DNA from: Nocardia sp. NBC_01327
GTDB lineage: Bacteria; Actinomycetota; Actinomycetes; Mycobacteriales; Mycobacteriaceae
Assembly: GCF_035958815.1 (NCBI RefSeq)
Contig: NZ_CP108383.1
Span: 4,526,001 to 4,590,000, forward strand
DNA: 64,000 nucleotides
Direction: 5' to 3'
The notes below the pieces were generated by a model. It worked only from the letters and a program-made list of their open reading frames with translations. It searched no databases and was not told where the DNA came from. Positions 55,166-63,616 of this stretch are shown here, one piece after another; within the stretch, counting starts at the first letter, position 1, and each line of letters starts with the position of its first letter. The translations under genes and the position numbers were made by a program.

Positions 55166-55257
55166 CTTGGCCTGCCCACCGGTCGTGCCCGGTGCGCAAC
55201 GCCCATAAAGGCGGCTGACCGATCCGGAGCTGCCCGGCGCGTTGATATTGTCGCGGG

Positions 55258-56562
55258 CTACCAGCGGGCAGCGTCGGTGTCCACCCTGGACACCCTCAGA
55301 CTCCCGTAGGTCGTCGTTCCATCAGCACGCCGGTGTTTGACCGATACCTCTCCGCCATCGGTCAGATCGATCCACCGGTTCTCCGTTCCCGCGGAGAAGG
55401 ATTGGTTCTGATAGATGCCCGCCTCGGCGAACACATACCCGTAGTGCGGGGTGTTGTCGAAATTGCCATTGCAGACCTGGATACCGGATTTTGGAAAAGT
55501 GATCGATCCGTCGAAAGCGCCCGGCCCCTGGACCCGTGTGGCATTCACCAGATCGGCCGCGACCCGGTCGGTGATGACGACCGACTGACCCCCGGAGGTG
55601 TTGGAGACCTGTATTCCGAAGGCCGTGAATTCGATGCCCCCGATGCCCGACGGCATTCCTTCGACCCGCTGGGCTTTCACCAGGTTGGATACGACCTTGT
55701 AGGCCAGGACCTCTCCGTACGCGCCGACCTCGTTGGTGACCTGCACCCCGGTGGCGTTGAATTCCAGCCGCCCGGTGCCCGCCGGTCCCCGGACCCGGGA
55801 GGCATGGATGCCGTTCTCGAAGGTGGGTTCGCGCAGTTGGACTGTGGTGGTGAGGAAATGCTGTCGCGCGGTGGCGGGGTCGGTGGCGATGAGGGTGTAG
55901 GTGGCGTCGCGAATCGGACCGGTCTTGGGATCGGGCCGCCACTCGCCCGCAGCGGTGACCGATGCCAGGGTGCCGTCCGGCAACCCGATCGTGTAGGCGA
56001 GATCATCCGGTCCGTCCCACCGCAGGACGAGGGAGTCGCCATCTTCGAGCAGGGCCTGATCGGGACGGAAGTTGCTGGGCGCGAGGGACTTTGCGGCAGT
56101 CTTGACCAGCGCTACCGTCGCGACGCTGCTGCTCGCCTTCGCATTCGGCCCTCTGCTGGCGGATTCCTGCACCCGCAGCACGGCCAGCCCGGTGGTTTCG
56201 GCGACCGGAACGTCCTCCAGCGTCAGCACCAGGTAATCACCGGGAGCGAACTGGATCTTGCCGCTCGAAGGATCGGCGGCCTTGAAAGATCCGGCAGCGA
56301 CCTGGGTTTGGACGTTCAGCGTCCGCACACCCGAATTGAGGCTGTGGAATTCGCCGGTGGCGGTGACCAGGCTGATATCCGGCGTCAGGTGGTCGGCGCC
56401 ATTGCCGACGGGCACCTTGACCACGTTCTCGAGCCAGTACGCCGCGGCGCTGCCGGTGTTGGTGACCATCAGGTACACCGTTCCGAAGGAGCTGCTCTGC
56501 CCGGCCTTCGACGCTTCCAGGGACGCCGGGTCGGTGAGCACGGTATAGGTCAGCATGGTCAT
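55258..56562 (-). CDS. Unrecognised protein with three internal repeats
   Basis: A 434-residue protein. Residues 1-240 look beta-rich (LMVTNTGSAAAYWLENVVKVPVG and a later LVLTLEDVPVAE, DSLVLRWDGPDD). Residues 253-380 hold three repeats of about 44: A-[SQT]-RV-x-G, then an I/L-x-F, then G-[IV]-QV-x-N, at about 254, 297 and 341. A C-terminal part has RWIDLTDGGEVSVKHRR. There is no signal peptide and no family I recognise. It may be a binding or structural protein; phage-tail or lectin-like folds are possible but unsupported. No partner gene lies next to it. Confidence 0.65.
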   Translation of the reverse strand: MTMLTYTVLTDPASLEASKAGQSSSFGTVYLMVTNTGSAAAYWLENVVKVPVGNGADHLTPDISLVTATGEFHSLNSGVRTLNVQTQVAAGSFKAADPSSGKIQFAPGDYLVLTLEDVPVAETTGLAVLRVQESASRGPNAKASSSVATVALVKTAAKSLAPSNFRPDQALLEDGDSLVLRWDGPDDLAYTIGLPDGTLASVTAAGEWRPDPKTGPIRDATYTLIATDPATARQHFLTTTVQLREPTFENGIHASRVRGPAGTGRLEFNATGVQVTNEVGAYGEVLAYKVVSNLVKAQRVEGMPSGIGGIEFTAFGIQVSNTSGGQSVVITDRVAADLVNATRVQGPGAFDGSITFPKSGIQVCNGNFDNTPHYGYVFAEAGIYQNQSFSAGTENRWIDLTDGGEVSVKHRRADGTTTYGSLRVSRVDTDAARW

Positions 56563-56871
56563 GGTCAGGAATCCTTCCGCCGGAGGGCGCGCGCGGGCGA
56601 AGAGTCCACGCGCGAGAGATGGCCCACGCGATGACAGCGGAGGCCGGTCAGGACGAGCGGCGCTACCGGTAACGGATCCGGGAACGACCGCTCGGCCCCA
56701 CAGAGCATCCTTTGATTCTGAGCCAACCCGACTGCAAATCAGGGCGATTCGGGCATACGATCACCGTTTCGGCCGTCACCGTTTCGGCCGCTATTATTCG
56801 CTCCGACAACACTATTCGGCCTGACGTGAATCCGCCGCAGGGTGCGATCGTCAGCGGCTACTCTCACAGAG
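56563..56871. other. Gap before lysE-type gene; contains a tandem 15-bp repeat
   Basis: About 300 bp without a gene. TCACCGTTTCGGCCG is repeated exactly head to tail at 56761-56775 and 56776-56790, 82-111 bp upstream of the LysE-family start. The rest holds GC-rich sequence with no motif I can name. Divergent promoters for the three-repeat protein and the exporter are expected here. Confidence 0.4.
56761..56790. repeat. Exact tandem repeat, two 15-bp units
   Basis: TCACCGTTTCGGCCG occurs twice in immediate succession. It is upstream of the exporter gene and could be a duplicated regulator site or a simple slippage product. Confidence 0.6.
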
Positions 56872-57507
56872 ATGGTCCCGCTGTCACATGCCGCGGCCTT
56901 CGCCGTCGCCGCCTCGATCCTCATTGTCATTCCAGGCCCGAACGTATTGTTCGCCATCAGCCGGGCGCTGACGCTGGGGCACCGGTCCGCGGTCCTGTCG
57001 GTCGCCGGCGGCGTCACCGGATCGCTGGTGCCGCTGGTCGCAGTGTCGTTCGGCCTGGGCGCGGTATTGATGGCCTCGGCGATCTTGTTCCTGCTCGTAA
57101 AAGTCGCCGGGGCAGCGTATTTGATCTACCTGGGCATCTCGACGATCCGGCAGCGGAAACAGCTGGCAGCAGCCCTGCAGTCGAAAGTCGCGAGCATCAG
57201 CGGCAGCCGCGTGTTCAGACAAGGATTCATCGTAGGTGCTACCAACCCCAAGACGATCGTGTACTTCGGCGCCATCCTCCCGCAGTTCGCCGTCCCGAGC
57301 CAGGGCGCACTACCCGCGCAATTCCTGCTCCTGGGCGCCATCTTCCTTGTCATCCAGGCATTTTCGGACGGATGCTGGGCCCTGCTGGCCGCAACGGCCC
57401 GGTCCTGGTTCGTACGCTCGCCCCGCCGTCTCGAAACGGTCGGCAGCACCGGCGGCCTGATGATTATCGGAGTCGGCGCCGGTATGGCGCTGACCGGCAC
57501 CAACTGA
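56872..57507 (+). CDS. LysE/RhtB-family exporter
   Basis: A 211-residue membrane protein with five to six helices. The family signature is clear: SILIVIPGPNVLFAISRALTLGHRSAV near the N-terminus and GFIVGATNPKTIVYFGAILPQF in the middle. It exports amino acids or their analogues; the substrate is unknown. ATG 56872 gives the usual start (VPLSHAAAFAVA); the frame is open ten codons further upstream. Confidence 0.88.
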   Translation: MVPLSHAAAFAVAASILIVIPGPNVLFAISRALTLGHRSAVLSVAGGVTGSLVPLVAVSFGLGAVLMASAILFLLVKVAGAAYLIYLGISTIRQRKQLAAALQSKVASISGSRVFRQGFIVGATNPKTIVYFGAILPQFAVPSQGALPAQFLLLGAIFLVIQAFSDGCWALLAATARSWFVRSPRRLETVGSTGGLMIIGVGAGMALTGTN

Positions 57508-57590
57508 CGGGGCCTGCGAACTGGCCACCACATAGCCCGGCCCTGGCATCGGCGCGGGTCGTCGATCCATGCGCTGTTGCTGGATGCCGA

Positions 57591-57845
57591 CTACGGATCA
57601 CTGCGGACATGGCTCACCACCTTGAAATGCCGAGTCTCGAACGGAATGACCTTCCGATCGTCGACGTATGGATCCACGTCCATCCCGATGATTCGAGTGG
57701 CCTCGACCTGCCGACTGCACTCCGACGGCGTACATTCCCGATGAATGATCATGGCTTCCAATGCCTCAGCGGCGGTCATCTCGATATCCCCGTCACGGAC
57801 ATGGCAGTCTTCTAGTCTTTCCAAGCGTGGGCCGTAGAATTCCAC
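57591..57845 (-). CDS. Small protein with a Cys-His motif
   Basis: An 84-residue protein. After EFYGPRLERLEDCHV comes MTAAEALEAMIIHRECTPSECSRQVEATRI, with an HREC-x3-EC pattern seen in many small actinobacterial and phage-related proteins of unknown role that may bind zinc. GTG 57845 has AGGAG seven bases upstream, an excellent site, so I prefer it to the longer frame reaching 57971. It converges with the exporter gene. Confidence 0.65.
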   Translation of the reverse strand: MEFYGPRLERLEDCHVRDGDIEMTAAEALEAMIIHRECTPSECSRQVEATRIIGMDVDPYVDDRKVIPFETRHFKVVSHVRSDP

Positions 57846-58248
57846 GGGCCTGCTCCTCGCTATCCGAATCTTCCATTTGGTCTTCGTTGCCTGCGCTCGC
57901 ACTCCGAGGTTCACAATTAAAATCAAGTTGCGGCGATCCGCCCTTGGTGAGCGGAGCCCAGAGGTCATCAAAACCTCTGCGTTGCTGCACTATTCGGCCT
58001 GGGAGCACGTCTAGCTCTCATCTCCGATTCGACTTGGGATGTCATCTCCTGCACTGGGTTTCGGGCAAGTCGATTGGTGTTCAACAACCGTCGCATTTGC
58101 ACCGGCCGTTGACACCTGCGTGACGGTGCGAGGGCCGTCTGATCCTTGGGTTACTCTGACCTGCGCTTTTCCTGTAAACGTCGGTTTTGCCCATCGCAAT
58201 GGGTAATCTGAAGACCGTGCAGGTTCCGGGCGTGGAGGACTGGGTACC
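57846..58248. other. Intergenic region upstream of the XRE-like gene
   Basis: About 400 bp without a convincing gene. It has lower GC in places (for example AATTAAAATCAAGTTG near 57917) and a short inverted repeat CCCAT-CGCA-ATGGG at 58190-58203, 46 bp before the next start. It should hold divergent promoters for the small Cys-His protein and the XRE-like gene. I see no clear -35/-10 pair. Confidence 0.35.
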
Positions 58249-59412
58249 GTGGAAGCCTCATCGGGGCAGTCGAATCCGAGCGCGCAGATGATCCAGCCGG
58301 CGACTCCGCAGGCACGTGGCCGAGAGATGGCCGCCGTAGGCAAGAAGCTCTGGACCACGCTGGGGTCGGTGAGGGGAGCAGCGACGGAGTTGATGGCGCG
58401 GTATCAGGATGTGCCGAGTCTGCAGGCATACCGATACGCCGCCGGCCTGTCTCAGGACCAGGCCGCTGAGCGGTACAACGAAGGCACCGGCAACCAGACC
58501 AGCCTCGGCGGTACCTCCATCAATGCCTGGGAAACCTGGGCCCGCGGGCGCGGGCGTGGCTCACCGCCCTCGTTGTCGAGCATCTTGATCCTGTGCGCCG
58601 CGTATGGCCGCGGCCCCTTCGGTGTGGCCGAGGAGAATATTTCGCCCACCGAGCTGATAGCCGAAGCCTACGAACGCCTGCCGATCGAGGACCAACTGTC
58701 CCTCAAGCAGTTCACCCTCGGCTCCCAACCCGAACCTCCGCACCGGCCGGCAAGAACAACCGCAGCTACTCATGGGCTCCTTGCAGCCACGGCGCCTAAA
58801 TTGATCGGTCAAGTGGGCGAGGAGTTCGTACTGTCGGTGCCCACCGTCGAACACGGTAACCCCGATCTCTGTGTTTTCGCCTTGCCCAACCCACGTCCTG
58901 GTCAGCTGTTGGATCTGACCTGGGAGACGTTCGGGTATGGGCTGGAGCAGCTTTCGGTCCAGATCAAGAATGTGGGACGGCGACTGGACGTCGACGTGTG
59001 CTTCGGCGTGAACGAGGCAGGCCTCGTCATGGCAACCTTCATGGCGTCCTCACGGTTCTCGCGCTGCAAGATCGGTTACCTGCGCTGCAACAAGATCCGC
59101 GACGGCATCGACTTGGATGATGCGTCCTTCTTTCCCGACGCCCCCGACACCCCTACGATCGTCATTTGTGATTTCGAGGTCAAGCACGCTGACGTCGTCG
59201 GCTATCTCGCCCGTCAGCTCCGCGTGAGATACCCGAACGCCGAACTGTACTTCGCGGTATTCGGTGCAATGACGAAGAGTCGCGGCCTGACGGTGGAAAG
59301 CTTCGACGATCTGACCGGCGCGAAAATCATGCGCGCCGCCGGTTTCGAGGCCATCTTCATCGCCGCCACCATGAATCCTCCGGGAATCGAACCTCCTATG
59401 GAGCTGCGATGA
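58249..59412 (+). CDS. XRE-like DNA-binding protein fused to a phosphoribosyltransferase-like domain
   Basis: A 387-residue protein. Residues about 55-120 carry a Cro/C1-like helix-turn-helix (YRYAAGLSQDQAAERYN, then INAWETWARGRGRG). After a Pro-rich linker, residues about 190-375 resemble a type I phosphoribosyltransferase fold: GYLRCNKIRDGI, PTIVICDFEVKHADVVGYLAR and YPNAELYFAVFGAMTKSR. A strict PRPP loop (acidic pair then GxT) is not seen, so it may be a sensor rather than an enzyme. The next gene, an IMPase-like phosphatase, follows 22 bp later, so the pair likely forms one unit. The role is unknown. Confidence 0.6.
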   Translation: MEASSGQSNPSAQMIQPATPQARGREMAAVGKKLWTTLGSVRGAATELMARYQDVPSLQAYRYAAGLSQDQAAERYNEGTGNQTSLGGTSINAWETWARGRGRGSPPSLSSILILCAAYGRGPFGVAEENISPTELIAEAYERLPIEDQLSLKQFTLGSQPEPPHRPARTTAATHGLLAATAPKLIGQVGEEFVLSVPTVEHGNPDLCVFALPNPRPGQLLDLTWETFGYGLEQLSVQIKNVGRRLDVDVCFGVNEAGLVMATFMASSRFSRCKIGYLRCNKIRDGIDLDDASFFPDAPDTPTIVICDFEVKHADVVGYLARQLRVRYPNAELYFAVFGAMTKSRGLTVESFDDLTGAKIMRAAGFEAIFIAATMNPPGIEPPMELR

Positions 59413-59434
59413 CACAGTCGAAAGGTGGCCCGGA

Positions 59435-60409
59435 ATGACCATTGGGGCAACGGGTACCGAACTCGCACACCACATCGCGGACTTGGTGCGCCAGATGATC
59501 GCCGAAATCCGCCCCCGCCTGATCGACGCCGCATTGACCGGTCACCGGGCAGAGAACGAGAACGTACGCCACAGCGACAATTTCCTGTCCGACTACGACC
59601 TGTGGATGCATCGACGCTACAAAGAGTTACTGGCACAGAGGATTCCATCGTTCGTCTACGCCTCCGAGGAAGCCGACCCCGAGGTTATCGGCCCGGACTC
59701 CGACCCCGACCTGTGTGTGCTGGTCGACCCGCTCGACACCAGCGAGCTCGCGGTACGCGGCCTGTACGGATACACCCACGTCATGATCTACTCACGCGCC
59801 CTGGCACGGCCCGTCGCTGCGGTGGTCGGCGACATCTTTCACCACATCCAGATCTATCTCGCAGCTATGGACGAAGCCGGAAACGACCGCGCGCTCATGA
59901 TCACCGCTGACGGTGCTCAGCACGCTCTCGACCGACCATCGCAAGCCTCGCTGCCGGACGCGCTGGTCACCAATTACCTCATGCGCCCCGCTCAACGATT
60001 CCAGCCCTTGGCCGGGCAGCAAGAATTCCTGAAAGCGCTGAGCGTTCCGGCCGGGAACGGGAAAGCGAACGGGCGCATCGGTGTTGATTTCGGATCGATC
60101 GGCTTATGTCACGTCGCGGCCGGATTCTCCGATGCCATGATCGAATTCGCCAAAGGCTTCGCGATCTGGGACCTTTCCCCAGGGCACTACATCCTGCACG
60201 CCGCAGGCGGTATCGTGACCGACCTCGACGGTAGAGATATCCCACTGGACTATAGTTTGAACTCGTTGTCCGACATCAACAAAGCCATGAACCAACGTCA
60301 AAAATTCATCGCCGCCGGAAACCGCAACCTGGCTCGCGAAATTCAGTCCACACTGAGCCCTTTTCATCCTTCGGTGAGAGTGGTTGGCCCGCTTTCCGGA
60401 CAACCCTAG
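59435..60409 (+). CDS. Inositol-monophosphatase-like phosphatase
   Basis: A 324-residue protein of the IMPase superfamily. Metal motifs are recognisable but altered: ASEEAD for the first Glu pair, VDPLDTSE in place of DPxDGT, and IWDLSPGHYILHAAGG for the WDxAPG motif. It could hydrolyse a sugar phosphate or a nucleotide such as PAP, or be a modified member. ATG 59435 starts 22 bp after the XRE-PRTase-like gene. The last codons lie inside a 38-bp sequence that recurs inverted at 62432-62470, so the native C-terminus may have been altered. Confidence 0.7.
   Translation: MTIGATGTELAHHIADLVRQMIAEIRPRLIDAALTGHRAENENVRHSDNFLSDYDLWMHRRYKELLAQRIPSFVYASEEADPEVIGPDSDPDLCVLVDPLDTSELAVRGLYGYTHVMIYSRALARPVAAVVGDIFHHIQIYLAAMDEAGNDRALMITADGAQHALDRPSQASLPDALVTNYLMRPAQRFQPLAGQQEFLKALSVPAGNGKANGRIGVDFGSIGLCHVAAGFSDAMIEFAKGFAIWDLSPGHYILHAAGGIVTDLDGRDIPLDYSLNSLSDINKAMNQRQKFIAAGNRNLAREIQSTLSPFHPSVRVVGPLSGQP
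60354..60391. repeat. Inverted repeat, left copy
   Basis: A 38-bp stretch beginning TGAGCCCTTTTCATCC and ending GTGGTTGGCCCG. Its reverse complement recurs at 62432-62470 with one extra T. This copy covers the codons for LSPFHPSVRVVGP at the end of the IMPase-like gene. Confidence 0.85.
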
Positions 60410-60472
60410 TGGGTCGGCTGTCCGGGATCTTCGAGGCTCCTCACGAGTCCAGCGGCTTGCTGAATGCGTGTG

Positions 60473-60620
60473 TCAGCTTACCGTCGAAAGCGGCGAGCTC
60501 GAGGTCTGCGAAGCCACCCGTACGAGCTGGAACAGCGCATTGACGTGGTTGAGCCGCATTGACGCACGCTGTTCGGCCAACCGGCGTAGATCGTCGCCGT
60601 AGACACCGACGGTGACGTGT
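60473..60620 (-). pseudogene. Gene fragment, unknown family
   Basis: On the minus strand, about 48 codons of good codon bias read VYGDDLRRLAEQRASM and NHVNALFQLVRVASQ, then stop. An in-frame stop precedes them and there is no plausible start, so this looks like the 3' remnant of a lost gene. It fills most of the 262-bp gap between the IMPase-like gene and the AraC gene. I do not recognise it. Confidence 0.4.
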
Positions 60621-60671
60621 CACAGCTGGGTTCGGTCGCGGGCTCTTGCTCGACGCGACTCCGATTCCGTA

Positions 60672-61523
60672 TTAGCGCTGCCGGTGTAGTTGGCGAAGAT
60701 AGACGGCAGGTGTGACTCCGACGACGTGCTTGAAGTCGTTCAGGAAATGCGTCTGACTGCTATAGCCCATGTCGGCGGCGATACCGGCCCAATCGGGACG
60801 TTCGGTGTCGGCGATTTTTCCGATCGCCCGCAAGAGGCGTTGTCGTTTCAGGAGCCACTTGGGGCCGACGCCGACATATTCTGTGAAGACGGCCTGCAGG
60901 CTCCGCTCGCTGCGGAAGAGTTCAGCGGCCAAGGCGCTGACCGTAGTGGGGCTGTCTTCTCGCATCATGGCTGCGACGGCGTCGGCGATCAGCTGCAGAT
61001 GCTGGCGGGAAGGTTTCGCCTGCCTCGAACGCAGAAGCGCATCGAGCGTGCGCACGATCTGTTCCTCGGACTGCTGTAAGAGCTGGCTACAGAAGAGCTC
61101 GTCGACCACAGGGAACACCGCGGCCATCTCGATTCGGTCGCCGCCACGCAGGCGACTCGTAGGTCCGTCCCAATACGGCGCGAAACCGCCGGGCTTGAAC
61201 GCGATGCCTGCCATGATGCTGGTACCGGCGGTGTCGTAGCTGAGGGGCCCGTCGGACACGCCATGCACGAATGCGCCCTGTGCGGTGAAGAAAGCGTGCA
61301 CCATCGGGGCTGGGAGCACCTCGGTCGGTCGATAAGTCACGTTGTATGGCAGCCGCCACCGCATCACCCAGTAATGCGACACGCACGTCGCGACTTCGGC
61401 GGCAGGCTCGAACGCGCGGACCTCGAAGTACCGGTCGAACGTCTCCGGCTCCAACAGCCCGCTCTCCAGCAAGACCCTGTTCCGGTCGGGCAAACCTGCG
61501 GATTTCTGAGATATCGCAGCCAC
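60672..61523 (-). CDS. AraC-family transcriptional regulator
   Basis: A 283-residue regulator. The N-terminal half (YFEVRAFEPAAEVATCVSHYWVMRW through AFKPGGFAPYW) is the DUF6597-like sensor region. The C-terminal double helix-turn-helix includes SALAAELFRSERSLQAVFTEYVGVGPKWLLKRQRLLRA and GYSSQTHFLNDFKHVVGVTPAVYLRQ. The GTG start lies 48 bp from the divergent small gene, which it may regulate. Confidence 0.9.
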   Translation of the reverse strand: MAAISQKSAGLPDRNRVLLESGLLEPETFDRYFEVRAFEPAAEVATCVSHYWVMRWRLPYNVTYRPTEVLPAPMVHAFFTAQGAFVHGVSDGPLSYDTAGTSIMAGIAFKPGGFAPYWDGPTSRLRGGDRIEMAAVFPVVDELFCSQLLQQSEEQIVRTLDALLRSRQAKPSRQHLQLIADAVAAMMREDSPTTVSALAAELFRSERSLQAVFTEYVGVGPKWLLKRQRLLRAIGKIADTERPDWAGIAADMGYSSQTHFLNDFKHVVGVTPAVYLRQLHRQR

Positions 61524-61571
61524 GCCACCTTCCTACCGTAAGTGGACACCTATAGGCGGGAGAGGAACAAC

Positions 61572-62000
61572 ATGAACGAGAACACCGCGACACCCAGCCT
61601 TGCCATGCAGTCCCTGGACCGGCTGGTCGGCACCTGGCAACTCAGCGGCGACAGCTCCGGCACCGTCATCTACGAGTGGATGGACGGCGGCTTTTTCCTC
61701 CTTCAACACGTCAACATGCACCTTTTCGGCAGCGACATCACCGCGTTGGAGGTCATCGGCCATCTGCAGCCCTTCGGAGAGCCACCGACCTCCGAGATCC
61801 GGTCGCGTGCCTACGACACCCGCGGCAACACCCTCGACTACGTGTACGAATTGGACGGCGACAGCCTGACCATCTGGGGCGGCGAAATCGGATCCTCGTC
61901 GTTCTATACAGGCACCTTCGTCGACGAGGACACCAACGTCGGAAAGTGGACCTTTCCCGGCGGTGGCTACAGCTCCACGATGCACCGAATCTCGCGATGA
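61572..62000 (+). CDS. Small DUF1579-like (beta-barrel type) protein
   Basis: A 142-residue protein: LDRLVGTWQLSGDSSGTVIYEWMDGGFFLLQHV, then a mid part with EVIGHLQPFG, and YVYELDGDSLTIWGG near the end. The pattern resembles DUF1579-type or lipocalin-like proteins that assess a bound ligand; the ligand is unknown. GGGAGAGG stands upstream of ATG 61572. It is divergent from the AraC gene. A fragment of a second copy lies on the other strand at 62168-62278. Confidence 0.7.
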   Translation: MNENTATPSLAMQSLDRLVGTWQLSGDSSGTVIYEWMDGGFFLLQHVNMHLFGSDITALEVIGHLQPFGEPPTSEIRSRAYDTRGNTLDYVYELDGDSLTIWGGEIGSSSFYTGTFVDEDTNVGKWTFPGGGYSSTMHRISR

Positions 62001-62170
62001 GCACCGGCCCAACAGATTCCAGCCCAACTCGACACCTACTCAGCGCCCTCAGTCGCGGCGACCTCGGCTGGATCCAGACCACGAACTTCGTCGTCACCGG
62101 CCTGCTCGCCGCCGCTGGAGCCGTCGGTGCGCGTCGTGTCCTGGGCCTCGGCCGCGCGCACGCGGGGAAC
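61997..62170 (+). pseudogene. DUF998-type membrane protein fragment
   Basis: A frame starting at ATG 61997 (overlapping the previous stop as ATGA) reads HLLSALSRGDLGWIQ and NFVVTGLLAAAGAVGARRVLG, the early part of DUF998 membrane proteins. The usual first helix and all later helices are missing; the frame runs on into the antisense of another fragment. It is a remnant cut at both ends. Confidence 0.6.
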
Positions 62171-62278
62171 GTTGCCTGTGGCGTCGAAGGTCCCTGTGAA
62201 GTAGGTCGGCGAGCCCTTCTCTTCGCCCCAGATGGTAAGCGTCGTGCGGTCCAGGCTCATCTCATAGACATAGACCGG
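62168..62278 (-). pseudogene. Fragment of a second DUF1579-like gene
   Basis: The minus strand reads VYVYEMSLDRTTLTIWGEEK and SPTYFTGTFDATGNV, parallel to YVYELDGDSLTIWGG and SSFYTGTFVDEDTNV of the intact gene at 61572-62000. An in-frame stop lies upstream, and beyond residue V the similarity ends at the junction with the DUF998 fragment. It is an inverted, partial relative of the neighbouring gene. Confidence 0.6.
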
Positions 62279-62431
62279 CCACCCAGGTCAGGGTCTGACG
62301 TGACAAAGGCAGTGCGGCACGGTAGAACAACAACCGAAGTCCCTCGGCAGAACAACGTGGTTTTGGTCGATCAGCTGATCTACCAGGGGATTCGTCACTC
62401 CGCACGCCGACACGCCGTACCAATCATCCAC

Positions 62432-62470
62432 CGGGCCAACCACTCTCACCGAAGGATGAAAAAGGGCTCA
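62432..62470. repeat. Inverted repeat, right copy
   Basis: The reverse complement of the 38-bp left copy at 60354-60391, with one extra T in the T-run. On the minus strand, beyond the repeat, codons continue as protein (VDDWYGVSACGVTNPL, then VDQLIDQNHVVLPRDF) to a stop at 62288, so this copy also belonged to a coding region now decayed. Confidence 0.85.
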
Positions 62471-62527
62471 CTGAATACCTGAATCTCAGTTCCAGGCTTG
62501 GCCGGATCATCGGTGTAAGGGAGTGAT

Positions 62528-63580
62528 ATGGCGGAAATTCGAGTGGCAGTGGTGGGGTACGGGCTGGCCGGATCGGTGTTTCACGCACCACTGATTGCCG
62601 CCGAACCACGGATGCGCTTGGACGCGGTAGTTACCTCGTCCGCCGAACGCGCCGAACAGGCGCGGCGAGAACATCCGGGGGTGCGGGTCGTCGCCGCAGT
62701 CGGGCAGCTGTTCGCCGATCCCTCCGGAATCGATCTCGTGGTGATCGCTACACCCAATCGCAGCCATGCCTCGATCGCGCTGGCGGCGATCGAGGCCGGG
62801 ATACCGGTCGTGGTGGACAAGCCGTTCACCGTCACCTCGGCCGAGGCCGAGCAGGTGATCGCCGCAGCCGACCGGCGTGGGGTGGCGTTGTCGGTGTTCC
62901 AGAACCGACGCTGGGACGGCGACTTTCGAACCGTCCGAACTTTGATCGCGAACGGCCGATTGGGAGAGGTCGGGCGGTTCGAGTCGCGGTTCGAGCGGTG
63001 GCGACCGGTGACCAAGGGCGGCTGGCGTGAGCTCGGCGCAGCCGCCGACGGCGCCGGCTCTCTCTACGACCTCGGTAGCCACCTCGTCGACCAGGCCCTG
63101 ACCCTGTTCGGCGCTGTCACCGATGTCTATTGCGAACTCGACGGCCGCCGCGCGGGGGTGCAGGCCGACGACGATGCGTTCCTTGCCCTCACCCACACTT
63201 CAGGCGTCCGGTCCCATTTGTGGATGAGCGCAGTATCAGCACAGATAGGCCCACGGTTCCGTGTTCTGGGATCCGAAGGCGCCTTCGTCGTACACGGTCT
63301 CGATCCACAGGAAGCAGCTCTGCGCGCTGGCCGACGCCCCAATGACGGACATCCCTGGGGCACAGTCGAACCCGACTGCTGGGGCAAGCTAGGAGCCGAC
63401 GGCGATACCAGTCGGATCCCCACCGAGCCGGGCGATTACCCCGCGTTCTACCGCGCGATGGCAGCCGCCCTACGCGACGGCACCCCAGTCCCGGTTGATC
63501 CCCACGACGCGCTCGAGACACTCAGAATTCTGGAGAAGGGACTCAGAGCCGCCGATCGAACCGCCACCCGGCGGCAGTGA
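62528..63580 (+). CDS. Gfo/Idh/MocA-family oxidoreductase
   Basis: A 350-residue NAD(P)-dependent sugar-type dehydrogenase. The cofactor motif is VVGYGLAGSVFH, the conserved Lys lies in VVVDKPFTVTSAE (the EKP-like motif with Asp), and GSLYDLGSHLVDQAL is the family's central motif. Substrates are usually sugars or inositols. AAGGGAG precedes the ATG. The GntR gene converges at its 3' end. Confidence 0.9.
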   Translation: MAEIRVAVVGYGLAGSVFHAPLIAAEPRMRLDAVVTSSAERAEQARREHPGVRVVAAVGQLFADPSGIDLVVIATPNRSHASIALAAIEAGIPVVVDKPFTVTSAEAEQVIAAADRRGVALSVFQNRRWDGDFRTVRTLIANGRLGEVGRFESRFERWRPVTKGGWRELGAAADGAGSLYDLGSHLVDQALTLFGAVTDVYCELDGRRAGVQADDDAFLALTHTSGVRSHLWMSAVSAQIGPRFRVLGSEGAFVVHGLDPQEAALRAGRRPNDGHPWGTVEPDCWGKLGADGDTSRIPTEPGDYPAFYRAMAAALRDGTPVPVDPHDALETLRILEKGLRAADRTATRRQ

Positions 63581-63616
63581 AAGCGACTGACACAACGAGC
63601 CTGTTCATCGGACGTG

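Noticed and set aside
58110..58138. A sigma-70-like promoter beginning TTGACA before the XRE-like gene
   Set aside because: At the expected 17-base distance there is GGGCCG, not a -10 element.
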